Below are positions 1-6,558 of a DNA stretch of 9,645 nt, one piece after another. The notes below the pieces were generated by a model. It had not been told where the DNA came from and ran no database searches. It saw nothing but the letters and a program-made list of their open reading frames with translations. Origin of the DNA: an uncultured Clostridia bacterium (GTDB lineage Bacteria > Bacillota > Clostridia > Christensenellales > Aristaeellaceae); contig CAMDVP010000108.1 of assembly GCA_945877525.1 (NCBI GenBank), forward strand, positions 1 to 9,645. Direction: 5' to 3'. The position numbers and the translations under genes were made by a program. Every line of letters starts with the position of its first letter. The stretch's first letter is position 1.

Positions 1-955
1 CCAGTACGTTATTGATCTGGTTGGGGAAGTCGCTCCGCCCGGTGCCTACCACAGCCGCGCCGGCGGCAAGCGCCTGGTCGGGCATGATTTCCGGGGTGGG
101 GTTGGCCATGGCGAACACGATGGGATCCCTGGCCATGGAGCGCACCATGTCCTGACTGAGCACGCCCGGTGCGGACACGCCGATGAACACGTCCGCGCCC
201 TGCACCGCATCAGCGAGGCTTCCGCGCAGGTGGCGGCGGTTGGTTACCTGGGCCATGGCAGATTGCGCGGCGTTCAGCTCGGGCATGCCCTCGTCGATCA
301 CGCCGAAGCGGTCGCACAATGTCAGGTCGGTGACGCCCAGATTCAGCAGATGCTTAGCAATGGCAATGCCTGCGGAGCCCGCGCCGTTGAGCACTACGCG
401 AGCGATGGCGATATCCCGCCCAGTCACCTTCAGCGCGCCCAGCAGCGCCGCAGCCACCACCACGGCGGTGCCGTGCTGATCGTCATGAAACACGGGAATA
501 TCGCAGCAGGCCTTGAGCTTTTCCTCAATCTCAAAGCAGCGGGGCGCAGCGATGTCCTCCAGGTTGATGCCGCCAAAGCTGCCGGCAATCAGCGACACCG
601 TGCGGACAATTTCGTCCACATCCTTGCTGCGCACGCACAGGGGGAAGGCGTCCACATCGGCAAAGGCCTTGAACAGCGCGCACTTGCCCTCCATCACAGG
701 CATGCCGGCCTCCGGGCCGATGTCGCCCAGGCCCAGCACGGCGGTGCCGTCGGTGATCACGGCCACCAAGTTGGCCCGGCGGGTCAGCTCGTAGGACTTG
801 TCCGCGTCCGCCTGGATGGCCAGGCAGGGCTCGGCCACGCCGGGGGTGTAGGCCAGGGAGAGATCCTCCCGGCTGTTGATTGGCGCGCGGGACACAACCT
901 CGATTTTGCCGCGCCATTCGTAGTGCTTCTTCAGGGATTCCTCTCGGACGTTCAT
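1..955 (-). CDS. Malic enzyme (oxaloacetate-decarboxylating malate dehydrogenase), C-terminus cut by window edge
   Basis: Oxidatively decarboxylates L-malate to pyruvate and CO2 with NAD or NADP, linking the C4-acid pool to pyruvate in the cytoplasm. The first 318 codons are visible. The N-terminal malic domain has the Tyr in AYTPGVAEPC (Tyr36) and the Lys in MEGKCALFKAF (Lys91), the usual catalytic pair. The metal-binding stretch INLEDIAAPRCFE (Glu133, Asp134) is followed by HDDQHGTA at 157-164. The dinucleotide-binding domain begins at VLNGAGSAGIAIAKHL (189-203), and ANPTPEI lies near 284-290. The short bacterial form of about 400 residues would need roughly 70-100 more codons off the left edge. 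The ATG is set by GGAG 5 nt upstream and by the conserved family N-terminus. Cofactor choice (NAD or NADP) cannot be decided from what is visible. It is transcribed away from the rlmA-like gene from its own promoter. Confidence 0.93.
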   Translation of the reverse strand, partial: MNVREESLKKHYEWRGKIEVVSRAPINSREDLSLAYTPGVAEPCLAIQADADKSYELTRRANLVAVITDGTAVLGLGDIGPEAGMPVMEGKCALFKAFADVDAFPLCVRSKDVDEIVRTVSLIAGSFGGINLEDIAAPRCFEIEEKLKACCDIPVFHDDQHGTAVVVAAALLGALKVTGRDIAIARVVLNGAGSAGIAIAKHLLNLGVTDLTLCDRFGVIDEGMPELNAAQSAMAQVTNRRHLRGSLADAVQGADVFIGVSAPGVLSQDMVRSMARDPIVFAMANPTPEIMPDQALAAGAAVVGTGRSDFPNQINNVL

Positions 956-1008
956 GCGTACTCCATCTGCCCTTAACCCTGGGCGGCGGGAAGTGTGGTC
1001 ACCCTGAT

Positions 1009-1037
1009 AGTGTAAACCGCGGGAGCGGATTTGTCCA
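1009..1037 (-). promoter_or_regulatory. Sigma-A type promoter of the malic enzyme gene
   Basis: Read on the minus strand there is TGGACA (1037-1032), a 17-bp spacer and TACACT (1014-1009), matching the -35 consensus at 5 of 6 and the -10 at 4 of 6. Transcription would start near 1002, giving a leader of about 47 nt. A direct repeat of GACAAAT (1057-1051 and 1035-1029, 22 bp apart) overlaps the -35 region and could be a regulator site, but that is only inference. Confidence 0.6.
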
Positions 1038-1071
1038 GTAAAACCAGCAAATTTGTCAAGGAGGATGCGGC

Positions 1072-1911
1072 ATGCTCAGCAAGCGGGACAGGCTGTATCA
1101 GGCGGCGGAAGCGTTGCAGGCGCTGCGTTGCCCGGTGTGCGGTGGGGACATGACCCGGGCAGGGGATGATTTTGCCTGTGGGCGCGGGCACCGGGTCAAT
1201 GTGAACCGGCGGGGGTGCCTGAATTTTCTCTCCCAGCCGGTGGAAGGCTGCTATGACGCGGCGCTGTTTCAGGCACGGCGGCGGGTGTTTGCGGCGGGCT
1301 GCTACCGCACTGTGGCTGACGCGGTGGAACAGCTGCTTTCGCCTGGCCCCCAAAGCCTGCTGGACGCGGGCTGCGGAGACGGCTGGTATCTTAATGAATT
1401 GCTCACCCGCCACCCGGACTGGCAGGGCGCGGGGGTGGACATCAGCCGGGATGCGATTCTTCAGGCGACGGATCAGCTCTGCACGGCGCTGTGGTGCGTG
1501 GGTGACCTGCGCCGCCTGCCCTTCCGTGACGGGGCGTTCACGGCGGTGCTGGACATATTGACCCCTGCCAGCTATGAGGAATTCCGGCGGGTGCTGCGCC
1601 CGGGGGGACGGCTGATCAAGGTGTATCCAGGCAGTGGCTATCTGCGGGAGCTGCGGGCCGCCCGGAACATGCCGCCCTACGCCGAGGGACAGGTGGAGGA
1701 TTATCTGCGGGAAAAAGCGCAGGTACTTTCGGAAATTCGGGTAACTCGCACCCTGCCGGTCACCCCGGCCCTGTGGCGTGACTTTGTGTGGATGACCCCG
1801 CTGAATCAGGACTTGACAGCGGACGGGAAGGAGCAGCTGGCCCTGCGTCCGTCGGACACAGTGACGGTGGATCTGCATGTGGCGGCGGTGACCCTGAACG
1901 CTCGGGATTGA
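1072..1911 (+). CDS. 23S rRNA (guanine-N1)-methyltransferase, RlmA family
   Basis: SAM-dependent methylation of N1 of a guanine in the helix 35 hairpin loop of 23S rRNA, at the mouth of the peptide exit tunnel. The N-terminal zinc site is seen as Cys20-x2-Cys23 ... Cys36-x3-His40, followed by VNVNRRGCLNFL, the typical RlmA start. The segment YDAALFQARRRVFAAGCY (61-78) is also family-typical. SAM motif I is LLDAGCGDG (96-104), and the acidic end of the next strand is GVDIS (121-125). TPASYEEFRRVLRPGGRLIKVYPG (164-187) and WMTPL (240-244) complete the fold. At 279 residues it has the usual length. Gram-positive members (RlmA-II/TlrB type) modify G748 and Gram-negative ones G745; I infer G748 from the apparent lineage, not from residues. 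The start has AAGGAGG 7 nt upstream. It ends 86 bp before yicC, which has its own promoter. I found no clear promoter for this gene in the divergent spacer. Confidence 0.9.
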   Translation: MLSKRDRLYQAAEALQALRCPVCGGDMTRAGDDFACGRGHRVNVNRRGCLNFLSQPVEGCYDAALFQARRRVFAAGCYRTVADAVEQLLSPGPQSLLDAGCGDGWYLNELLTRHPDWQGAGVDISRDAILQATDQLCTALWCVGDLRRLPFRDGAFTAVLDILTPASYEEFRRVLRPGGRLIKVYPGSGYLRELRAARNMPPYAEGQVEDYLREKAQVLSEIRVTRTLPVTPALWRDFVWMTPLNQDLTADGKEQLALRPSDTVTVDLHVAAVTLNARD

Positions 1912-1943
1912 TGCGGGGCAAGCCTTTTTCGCCGGACAGAGGG

Positions 1944-1972
1944 TTGTCAGGCGGGGCGGAACGTGCTATAAT
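1944..1972 (+). promoter_or_regulatory. Near-consensus sigma-A promoter of the yicC-coaBC operon
   Basis: TTGTCA (1944-1949), a spacer of exactly 17 bp and a perfect TATAAT (1967-1972), preceded by TGC at 1964-1966, which forms an extended -10. The start point would be near 1979, leaving only about 19 nt of leader. That leader is nearly filled by the ribosome site AAAGGAGG at 1983-1990. This is the best promoter match in the window and fits strong housekeeping expression. Confidence 0.88.
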
Positions 1973-1997
1973 CATTGCTTACAAAGGAGGATGACCC

Positions 1998-2870
1998 ATG
2001 CGAAGCATGACGGGATGCGGACGCAGCCAGCAGCGGGAGGGCGCCTGGGAGGTTACGGTGGAGCTGAAGGCGGTCAACCATCGCTTTCTGGACATTGCCT
2101 GCCGCCTGCCGCGAAGCCTGTCCTTTTTGGAGGAAACTGTCCGGAAGGCGCTGAGTGCCCGGCTGCGGCGGGGACATGTGGATGTGTTCGTCACGGTGGC
2201 GCGCACGGATGCATCCGACCGGCAGGTGCAGGTGGACGAAGCCCTGGCGGCTGCCTACCGCGACGCGGCGGAGCGCCTGGCTGAAGTGCTCGGTCGGTTC
2301 CAGCGTCTTGACCTGGCCCAGCTGATGACCATGGAGGGCGTGGTGACGGTGACCGAAAGCGACATGGACGAAGAGGCCGTCAGCGCGGCATGCCGGCGGG
2401 CCATGGACGAGGCCATTCACCAGCTGTGCGCCATGCGGGAGCGTGAGGGCGAAAGCCTGCGGGCCGACCTGACTGTGCACTTGGATGCGTCAGCAGCGCT
2501 GCGGGAAAAAATCCTGCTTCGTGCGCCGGGCGTGGTGGAGGACTACCGTGCGCGGCTCCAGCAGCGCCTGGCGCAGCTGGGCGCAGAGGACGTGGAGCCC
2601 CAGCGCGTGGCCCAGGAGGTGGCTATCATGGCCGACCGCTGTGCCATCGACGAGGAGCTGTCCCGGCTGGAATCCCACATCGGTCAGCTTCGGGTCTACC
2701 TGGATGCGCAGGGCGAAACCGGCAAGAAGATGGACTTCCTGATTCAGGAAATGAACCGCGAGGCTAACACCATCGGTTCCAAGGCGTCGGACGCGCAGAT
2801 TGCCCAGCTGGTGGTCGATTTGAAGTCGGAAATCGAGAAGCTGCGCGAGCAGGTGCAGAATGTGGAGTGA
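1998..2870 (+). CDS. YicC/YloC-family endoribonuclease
   Basis: Member of the YicC family, metal-dependent endoribonucleases. E. coli YicC is reported to act in small-RNA decay, and the B. subtilis homologue is YloC. The protein opens with the family signature MRSMTGCGRS and VELKAVNHRFLDI. The YicC-like N-terminal domain covers about residues 1-155. The DUF1732 C-terminal domain, about 205-290, carries the highly conserved QEVAIMADRCAIDEELSRL and the run from GKKMDFLIQEMNREANTIGSK through DLKSEIEKLREQVQN, which probably forms a helical or coiled-coil end. At 290 residues it has standard length. The ATG has AAAGGAGG 7 nt upstream and is the first gene of its operon. Its last codons (GTG GAG TGA) contain the GGAG that serves remA. 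The exact RNA target is unknown here. Confidence 0.93.
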   Translation: MRSMTGCGRSQQREGAWEVTVELKAVNHRFLDIACRLPRSLSFLEETVRKALSARLRRGHVDVFVTVARTDASDRQVQVDEALAAAYRDAAERLAEVLGRFQRLDLAQLMTMEGVVTVTESDMDEEAVSAACRRAMDEAIHQLCAMREREGESLRADLTVHLDASAALREKILLRAPGVVEDYRARLQQRLAQLGAEDVEPQRVAQEVAIMADRCAIDEELSRLESHIGQLRVYLDAQGETGKKMDFLIQEMNREANTIGSKASDAQIAQLVVDLKSEIEKLREQVQNVE

Positions 2871-2876
2871 TCGGTC

Positions 2877-3146
2877 ATGATGAAGCTGGTGAACGTGGGC
2901 TTTGGCAACATGGTGTCCTCATCGCGGCTGGTGGCCATTGTCAGCCCGGACTCGGCGCCGGTACGCCGCCTGGTGCAGGATGCCCGGGACGCCGGACGGG
3001 TGATCGACGCCACCTGCGGTAGGCGCACCCGCGCGGTGATCGTGATGGATTCGGAACATGTGGTGCTTTCGCCTCTGCAGCCGGAAACGGTGGCAGGGCG
3101 CATGGAGGGCAAGGGCAAGGGTACTGAGGAGGAGGATGGGGAATGA
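2877..3146 (+). CDS. remA: RemA-type DNA-binding regulator (DUF370)
   Basis: Small DNA-binding protein of the RemA/DUF370 family, which in Bacillus subtilis forms oligomeric rings and activates extracellular-matrix genes. Outside Bacillus the regulon is mostly unknown. It aligns along nearly its whole length with the Bacillus protein: LVNVGFGNMVSSSRLVAIVSP, RRLVQDARDAGRVIDATCGRRTRAVIVMDS and LSPLQPETVAGR. Arg17, Arg49 and Arg50 match the arginines I recall as essential in B. subtilis (R18, R50, R51, shifted by one). The tail after residue 76 is charged (GKGKGTEEEDGE) and probably disordered. Two ATGs stand in tandem (2877 and 2880). I chose the first because its spacing to the GGAG at 2864-2867, which lies inside the end of yicC, is 9 nt. 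Its stop overlaps the gmk start by 4 nt (ATGA), so translation of the three genes is probably coupled. Confidence 0.93.
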   Translation: MMKLVNVGFGNMVSSSRLVAIVSPDSAPVRRLVQDARDAGRVIDATCGRRTRAVIVMDSEHVVLSPLQPETVAGRMEGKGKGTEEEDGE

Positions 3147-3742
3147 AAACGACGCGCAAGGGCATGCTGCTGGTCATTTCGGGGCCGTCGGGGGCCGGCA
3201 AGGGAACGCTGATCGACAGACTGCTGAAGAACGACCCCAGCTTCGCCTTCTCCGTCAGCGTTACCACCAGGGCACGGCGGGATTATGAGATTGATGATGT
3301 GCATTACCACTTTATTTCTGAGGAAAAGTATGATAAACTATTAGCGGAGGATGCGTTCATCGAGCATGCCACCGTGCATGGTCACCGCTACGGCACCCTC
3401 AAGAGCGAAGTGTACGAGCGCATGGAGCGTGGACAGAACGTGCTGCTGGACATTGATCCCCAGGGCGCGCGCACGGTGGTGGACAAGGAGAAGGACTGCG
3501 TAAGCGTGTTCATCCTGCCCCCCAGCTATCAGAAGCTGCGCGAGCGGCTTCACACCCGCAACACCGAGGATCCTGTGGAAATCGAGCGCCGTTTGGGCAA
3601 CGCCAAGGGCGAAATCGAGCAGGTGGGACGGTATCAGTACGCCGTGGTGAACGACAGCCTTGAGCTGGCCTTCGAGCAGCTTACCGCTATCGTCAACGCT
3701 GAAAAGCAGCGCACCATCCGCTATTTTCCCGTGGTGGAATGA
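3143..3742 (+). CDS. gmk: Guanylate kinase
   Basis: Phosphorylates GMP (and dGMP) to GDP with ATP; essential in purine nucleotide supply and a control point for (p)ppGpp effects in Firmicutes. The P-loop is GPSGAGKG (14-21). The GMP-binding region is SVSVTTRARR (37-46), with YHF at 55-57 and YGT at 83-85. DIDPQGA (103-109) follows, with Pro where Val is common. The lid region carries LRERLHTRN, ERRLGNAKGEIE and YAVVNDSLE, all typical. At 199 residues the length is normal. The ATG is preceded by a GA/GG-rich ribosome site (about 3126-3136) within the end of remA, and overlaps the remA stop by 4 nt. Codons 47-67 (3281-3343) are strikingly AT-rich compared with the rest of the gene, though the reading frame and motifs stay intact. 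Confidence 0.97.
   Translation: MKTTRKGMLLVISGPSGAGKGTLIDRLLKNDPSFAFSVSVTTRARRDYEIDDVHYHFISEEKYDKLLAEDAFIEHATVHGHRYGTLKSEVYERMERGQNVLLDIDPQGARTVVDKEKDCVSVFILPPSYQKLRERLHTRNTEDPVEIERRLGNAKGEIEQVGRYQYAVVNDSLELAFEQLTAIVNAEKQRTIRYFPVVE
3281..3343 (+). other. AT-rich codon patch inside gmk
   Basis: Twenty-one consecutive gmk codons hold only 18 G or C bases in 63 (29%), with 6 of 21 third positions G or C. They use codons such as TTA, CTA, ATT, TAT and GAT that are rare in the flanking sequence. The frame is intact, and the patch encodes the GMP-binding region around DDVHYHF. The counts are direct; the cause is unknown. Confidence 0.75.
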
Positions 3743-3784
3743 ATTGTTCCGGAAAAGCCCGACAGATAAAAGGAGGAAACACCC

Positions 3785-4009
3785 ATGTCCATTGTGGAAC
3801 CCAATGTGCTTGAACTGCTGGAGCATGCCGATTCCCGCTACACCCTGGTGGTGGAGGCTTCCAAGCGCGGCCGTCAGATTGTCGGCGGCAGCCAGCCCCT
3901 GATCGACGCCCACGAGATGAAGCCTCTCAAAATCGCCGTGGAGGAAATCAACCGCGACCTCATTGCCTACGACAGCCCTGTGCTGGACGAGGAGCAGACG
4001 GAAAAATGA
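3785..4009 (+). CDS. rpoZ: RNA polymerase omega subunit
   Basis: Small subunit that binds the beta-prime subunit and helps assemble RNA polymerase. The family core is clear: ADSRYTLVVEASKRGRQIVGG (15-35) and KPLKIAVEEI (46-55). It is 74 residues long, within the usual Firmicutes range of about 60-90, with an acidic tail (DEEQTEK). The ATG follows AAAAGGAGG at 3768-3776, 8 nt upstream. It lies 42 bp after gmk, the largest internal gap of this operon. It ends in a 4-nt ATGA overlap with coaBC, so coaBC translation is probably coupled to it. The gmk-rpoZ-coaBC order is the standard Bacillus arrangement. Confidence 0.95.
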   Translation: MSIVEPNVLELLEHADSRYTLVVEASKRGRQIVGGSQPLIDAHEMKPLKIAVEEINRDLIAYDSPVLDEEQTEK

Positions 4010-5208
4010 AGCTGACCGGCAAGGAAATCGTGCTGGGCGTTACGGGAGGCATCGCCGCGTACAAGGCTGCGGAGGTTGTCTCCCGTTTGCGCAAAATGGG
4101 AGCGAGCGTTCACGTTATCATGACGGAAAACGCCCGGCAGTTTATCACGCCCCTGACGCTGGAAACGCTCTCGGGCAACCCGGTGGTGCATGACACCTTT
4201 GAGCGCCCCGCTACCTGGGAGGTGGAGCACATCGCCCTGGCCAAGCGGGCGGAGGTGTTTGTCATTGCCCCGGCCACGGCCAATATCCTGGCGAAGATGG
4301 CCTGCGGCATCGCGGACGACATGCTGTCCACCACCGTGCTGGCCACCAAGGCTCCTGTACTGGTGGCTCCTGCCATGAACACCGGCATGTGGACGGCTCC
4401 CGCCACAAGGCAGAACGTGGAAACCCTGCGGCAGCGGGGCGTGCGCTTTGTGGGGCCGGAGGCAGGTTTCCTGGCCTGCGGCGATGAGGGCAGCGGCCGC
4501 ATGAGCGAGCCTGCCGCGATTGTGGAGGCCATTGAGGCCATTCTGTGCCCTCGGCGGGACATGGAGGGGCTGCGGGTCATGGTCACGGCGGGAGGCACCA
4601 GAGAGCGGCTCGACCCCGTACGGTATATCGGCAATGATTCCTCCGGGAAGATGGGCTTTGCCCTGGCGGAGGCGGCGCGGCAGCGCGGCGCGGAGGTGAC
4701 CCTGGTGTGCGGGCACACCACGGCGGAGCGTCCCAGGGGCATCCCGGTGGCGGAGGTGGAATCCACCTGCGAACTGTATGACGCGGTGATGGAGCGAGCC
4801 GCAGAGCAGGACATCATTATTCAGGCAGCGGCCCCGGCGGACTACCGCCCGGCCCATCCCAGTGTCCAGAAGATCAAAAAGAAGGCGGGGGAGGGCATCA
4901 CCCTTGAACTGGTGGAAAACCCCGACATCGCCGCCGCTGTGGGCGCGGGCAAGCGTCCGGGACAGACGCTGGTGGGCTTTGCCGCCGAGACGGAGCATCT
5001 GCTGGACAACGCCCGGCGCAAGCTGGACAAAAAGAACCTGGACATGATTGTCGCCAACGACGTGTCCCGGTCCGGTGCGGGCTTCAATGTGGACACCAAC
5101 ATTGCCACCCTGCTCACCCGCAGTGGCGCGGTGGAATGTCCCCTGCAGAGCAAGCAGGCGCTGGCGGAGCGCATTCTGGACGAAATCATGGCATTGCGAA
5201 ACGCATGA
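4006..5208 (+). CDS. coaBC: Bifunctional phosphopantothenoylcysteine decarboxylase / phosphopantothenate-cysteine ligase
   Basis: Two successive steps of coenzyme A synthesis. The CoaB half joins cysteine to 4'-phosphopantothenate with CTP, and the FMN-dependent CoaC half decarboxylates the product. In the CoaC domain (about 1-180) I see GGIAAYKA, His75 in VEHIAL, PATANILAK, Asn125 in APAMNTGMW and Cys158 in FLACGDEGSGRM. These are catalytic residues at the same numbers as in the E. coli enzyme. In the CoaB domain (about 188-400) there is TAGGTRERLDPVRYIGN with Asn210, SSGKMG, AAAPADYRP (Pro at a position that is usually Val), Lys289 in QKIKKK, GFAAET and VANDV. At 400 residues it is full length. 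The ATG overlaps the rpoZ stop by 4 nt and no better site is needed. It is the last gene of the operon; priA, def and fmt, which follow in Bacillus, are absent and a terminator comes instead. Confidence 0.97.
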   Translation: MKLTGKEIVLGVTGGIAAYKAAEVVSRLRKMGASVHVIMTENARQFITPLTLETLSGNPVVHDTFERPATWEVEHIALAKRAEVFVIAPATANILAKMACGIADDMLSTTVLATKAPVLVAPAMNTGMWTAPATRQNVETLRQRGVRFVGPEAGFLACGDEGSGRMSEPAAIVEAIEAILCPRRDMEGLRVMVTAGGTRERLDPVRYIGNDSSGKMGFALAEAARQRGAEVTLVCGHTTAERPRGIPVAEVESTCELYDAVMERAAEQDIIIQAAAPADYRPAHPSVQKIKKKAGEGITLELVENPDIAAAVGAGKRPGQTLVGFAAETEHLLDNARRKLDKKNLDMIVANDVSRSGAGFNVDTNIATLLTRSGAVECPLQSKQALAERILDEIMALRNA

Positions 5209-5219
5209 GCGGTATCATC

Positions 5220-5260
5220 AAGGCCGGCTTCCATCATGTATAGATGGCAGCCGGCCTTTT
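5220..5260 (+). terminator. Rho-independent terminator after coaBC, between convergent operons
   Basis: A 10-bp perfect stem (AAGGCCGGCT at 5220-5229 with AGCCGGCCTT at 5249-5258) continues, after one mismatch, into 5 bp (5231-5235 with 5243-5247) around a 7-nt loop. It is followed by TTTT at 5257-5260 and a T-rich stretch. It begins 11 bp after the coaBC stop. On the minus strand the same hairpin follows the TrmH-type gene but has only two T residues behind it, so termination in that direction is probably weaker. Confidence 0.9.
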
Positions 5261-5273
5261 GCGTTGCGTTTGT

Positions 5274-6107
5274 TTACCTGTGCCCGTCAAAGCTGCGCTG
5301 CCGGGCAATTTCGTAGAGGCAGATGCTGGCGGCACAGCCCACGTTCAGCGAGCTGGCCGCGCCGTAAATGGGGATGCGCAACAGCTCGTCGCAGTTTTCC
5401 TTCCATGAGCGGCTCATACCGAAGGTCTCGTTGCCCACGATCAGCACCACCGGGCCGGACAGATCTGCCTCGTGCAGTCCCGCCGTGCCGTGGGCACTGG
5501 TACCCACGATCTTCGGGCGCACGGGGAGGCTGTCCAGAAAGGAAAGGGTTTCTTCCACGCTGCCGAAGGCACAGAACGGCACATGAAACAGCGTGCCGAT
5601 ACTGGCGCGGATGCACTGGGGGTCGTAGAAATCCGCGCTGTGGCCGCAGGTCATTACCCCACAGGCGCCAAAGGCGTCCGCTGAGCGGAGAATGGTGCCC
5701 AGATTACCGGGGGTGTTGGGGCGGTCGCAGAGTACCAGGAGCGGATTGGGCGCGGCGGAGGCGGCGCTGCGCAGGCGCGCCCTTAAATCAGTGCGCTGGC
5801 GCACCAGGCAGACCAGCTCGCAGGGGTTCTCCCGGTCGCTCAGTTCGCGGAGCATATCGGTGGGCATGGGATGCAGGGTTTCCGGGCCGGCCTTGGCGAT
5901 CATATCCTGCGCCCAGCCCGACAGGCGCTTTCCTCCGTCATAGCCGATGCAGACAAAAGCCTCGCCCGCGGCTACCGCCTGCTCCACGGGATGCACGCCC
6001 TCCAGGAAGTACAGCCCCGCGTGAGTGCGCTTCTCCCGGTTGCGGCGCAGGGTTTCATAGCGCTGGAACACATCGTTGCGGGCGCGCAGGGGGCGGATAT
6101 CAGGCAT
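5274..6107 (-). CDS. SpoU/TrmH-family RNA 2'-O-ribose methyltransferase
   Basis: SAM-dependent methylation of a ribose 2'-OH in rRNA or tRNA by the knotted SPOUT fold. The N-terminal part (about 1-110) fits the substrate-binding domain, with FLEGVHPVEQAV near 34-45. The three SpoU motifs follow: NTPGNLGTILRSADAFGA (131-148, with Asn135 and Arg141), VLIVGNETFGMSRSW (221-235) and IPIYGAASSLNVGCAASICLYE (245-266). Motif 2 reads NETFG rather than the common NEGxG. With W-x3-CD after it, this recalls from memory the thiostrepton-resistance A1067 methyltransferase group (TsnR), but overall similarity cannot be judged here and the target base is unknown. The start is set by AAAGGAGG (6122-6115) 7 nt upstream, lying inside the end of ogt; the two genes overlap by 8 nt. 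It is the last gene of the minus operon. Confidence 0.88.
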   Translation of the reverse strand: MPDIRPLRARNDVFQRYETLRRNREKRTHAGLYFLEGVHPVEQAVAAGEAFVCIGYDGGKRLSGWAQDMIAKAGPETLHPMPTDMLRELSDRENPCELVCLVRQRTDLRARLRSAASAAPNPLLVLCDRPNTPGNLGTILRSADAFGACGVMTCGHSADFYDPQCIRASIGTLFHVPFCAFGSVEETLSFLDSLPVRPKIVGTSAHGTAGLHEADLSGPVVLIVGNETFGMSRSWKENCDELLRIPIYGAASSLNVGCAASICLYEIARQRSFDGHR

Positions 6108-6558
6108 GGGAATGCCTCCTTTCGTGACGAAGCAGCCATTCCTTCATGGCAAGGCCGCCCCCGTAGCCGGTCAGGCTGCCGTCAGCGCCAATGACCCGGT
6201 GACAGGGAATGATGATGGAGATGGGGTTGTGGTGATTGGCCCCGCCCACAGCCCGGGCGGCTCCGGAGCAACCCAAATAAGCGGCCAACTGGCCGTAGGA
6301 GCGGGTTTCTCCGTAGGGAATCTGCTGCAGCGCTGCCCATACCTTCCTGCGGAAGGGGGTGCCCTGGGGATTCAGGGGCAAATCAAAGACGGTCAGACTC
6401 CCGTTAAAATAGGCCCGGAGCTGCCGGACGCATTCCTGCAGAAGAGGCGTGTCCGGCGCTTTCACCGGTGTGTCCGCCCGATTCACGCCAATGATGAAAG
6501 CGTCCTCCTCGTCAATGCGCAAAGGGCCTACCGGGCTTTCCATCACGCAGAAGGGCAT
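6100..6558 (-). CDS. ogt: Methylated-DNA--[protein]-cysteine S-methyltransferase (O6-alkylguanine-DNA alkyltransferase)
   Basis: Suicide DNA-repair protein that moves the alkyl group from O6-alkylguanine to its own cysteine. The acceptor is Cys119 in IIIPCHRVIG, followed by the typical LTGYGGGLAMKEWLLRHE. The DNA-binding helix-turn-helix region is TPFRRKVWAALQQIPYGET and SYGQLAAYLG, with the arginine finger in ARAVG (Arg102). The usual ANGxNP motif reads ANHHNP. The N-terminal domain is short, starting MPFCVMESPVGPL, which is normal for Ogt types. I chose the ATG at 6558, whose A is shared with the rsfS stop (TGATG). An in-frame start 19 codons upstream (6615) would only add residues overlapping rsfS. 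No Shine-Dalgarno site precedes this ATG, so it probably depends on reinitiation after rsfS. Its last codons carry the ribosome site of the next gene. Length 152. Confidence 0.92.
   Translation of the reverse strand: MPFCVMESPVGPLRIDEEDAFIIGVNRADTPVKAPDTPLLQECVRQLRAYFNGSLTVFDLPLNPQGTPFRRKVWAALQQIPYGETRSYGQLAAYLGCSGAARAVGGANHHNPISIIIPCHRVIGADGSLTGYGGGLAMKEWLLRHERRHSHA

Noticed and set aside
230..976. A long plus-strand open frame opposite the malic enzyme
   Set aside because: It lies entirely antisense to a clear malic enzyme with all family motifs; its protein has no family features and it is a product of GC-rich codon structure.
973..1878. A 301-codon minus-strand open frame opposite the rlmA-like gene
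   Set aside because: It is antisense to a recognised methyltransferase, rich in Arg, Pro and His, and has no recognisable domain.
1915..1930. Terminator after the rlmA-like gene (GGC-AA-GCC then T5)
   Set aside because: The stem is only 3 bp with a 2-nt loop, too small to form; the T run alone is not enough.
3744..3772. Internal promoter before rpoZ (TTGTTC, 17 bp, TAAAAG)
   Set aside because: Matches are weak (3 and 4 of 6) and the -10 overlaps the ribosome site, so an mRNA from it would lack a usable leader.
3967..4998. A 343-codon minus-strand open frame opposite coaBC
   Set aside because: It is antisense to a fully conserved CoaBC, with no domain and no convincing ribosome site.
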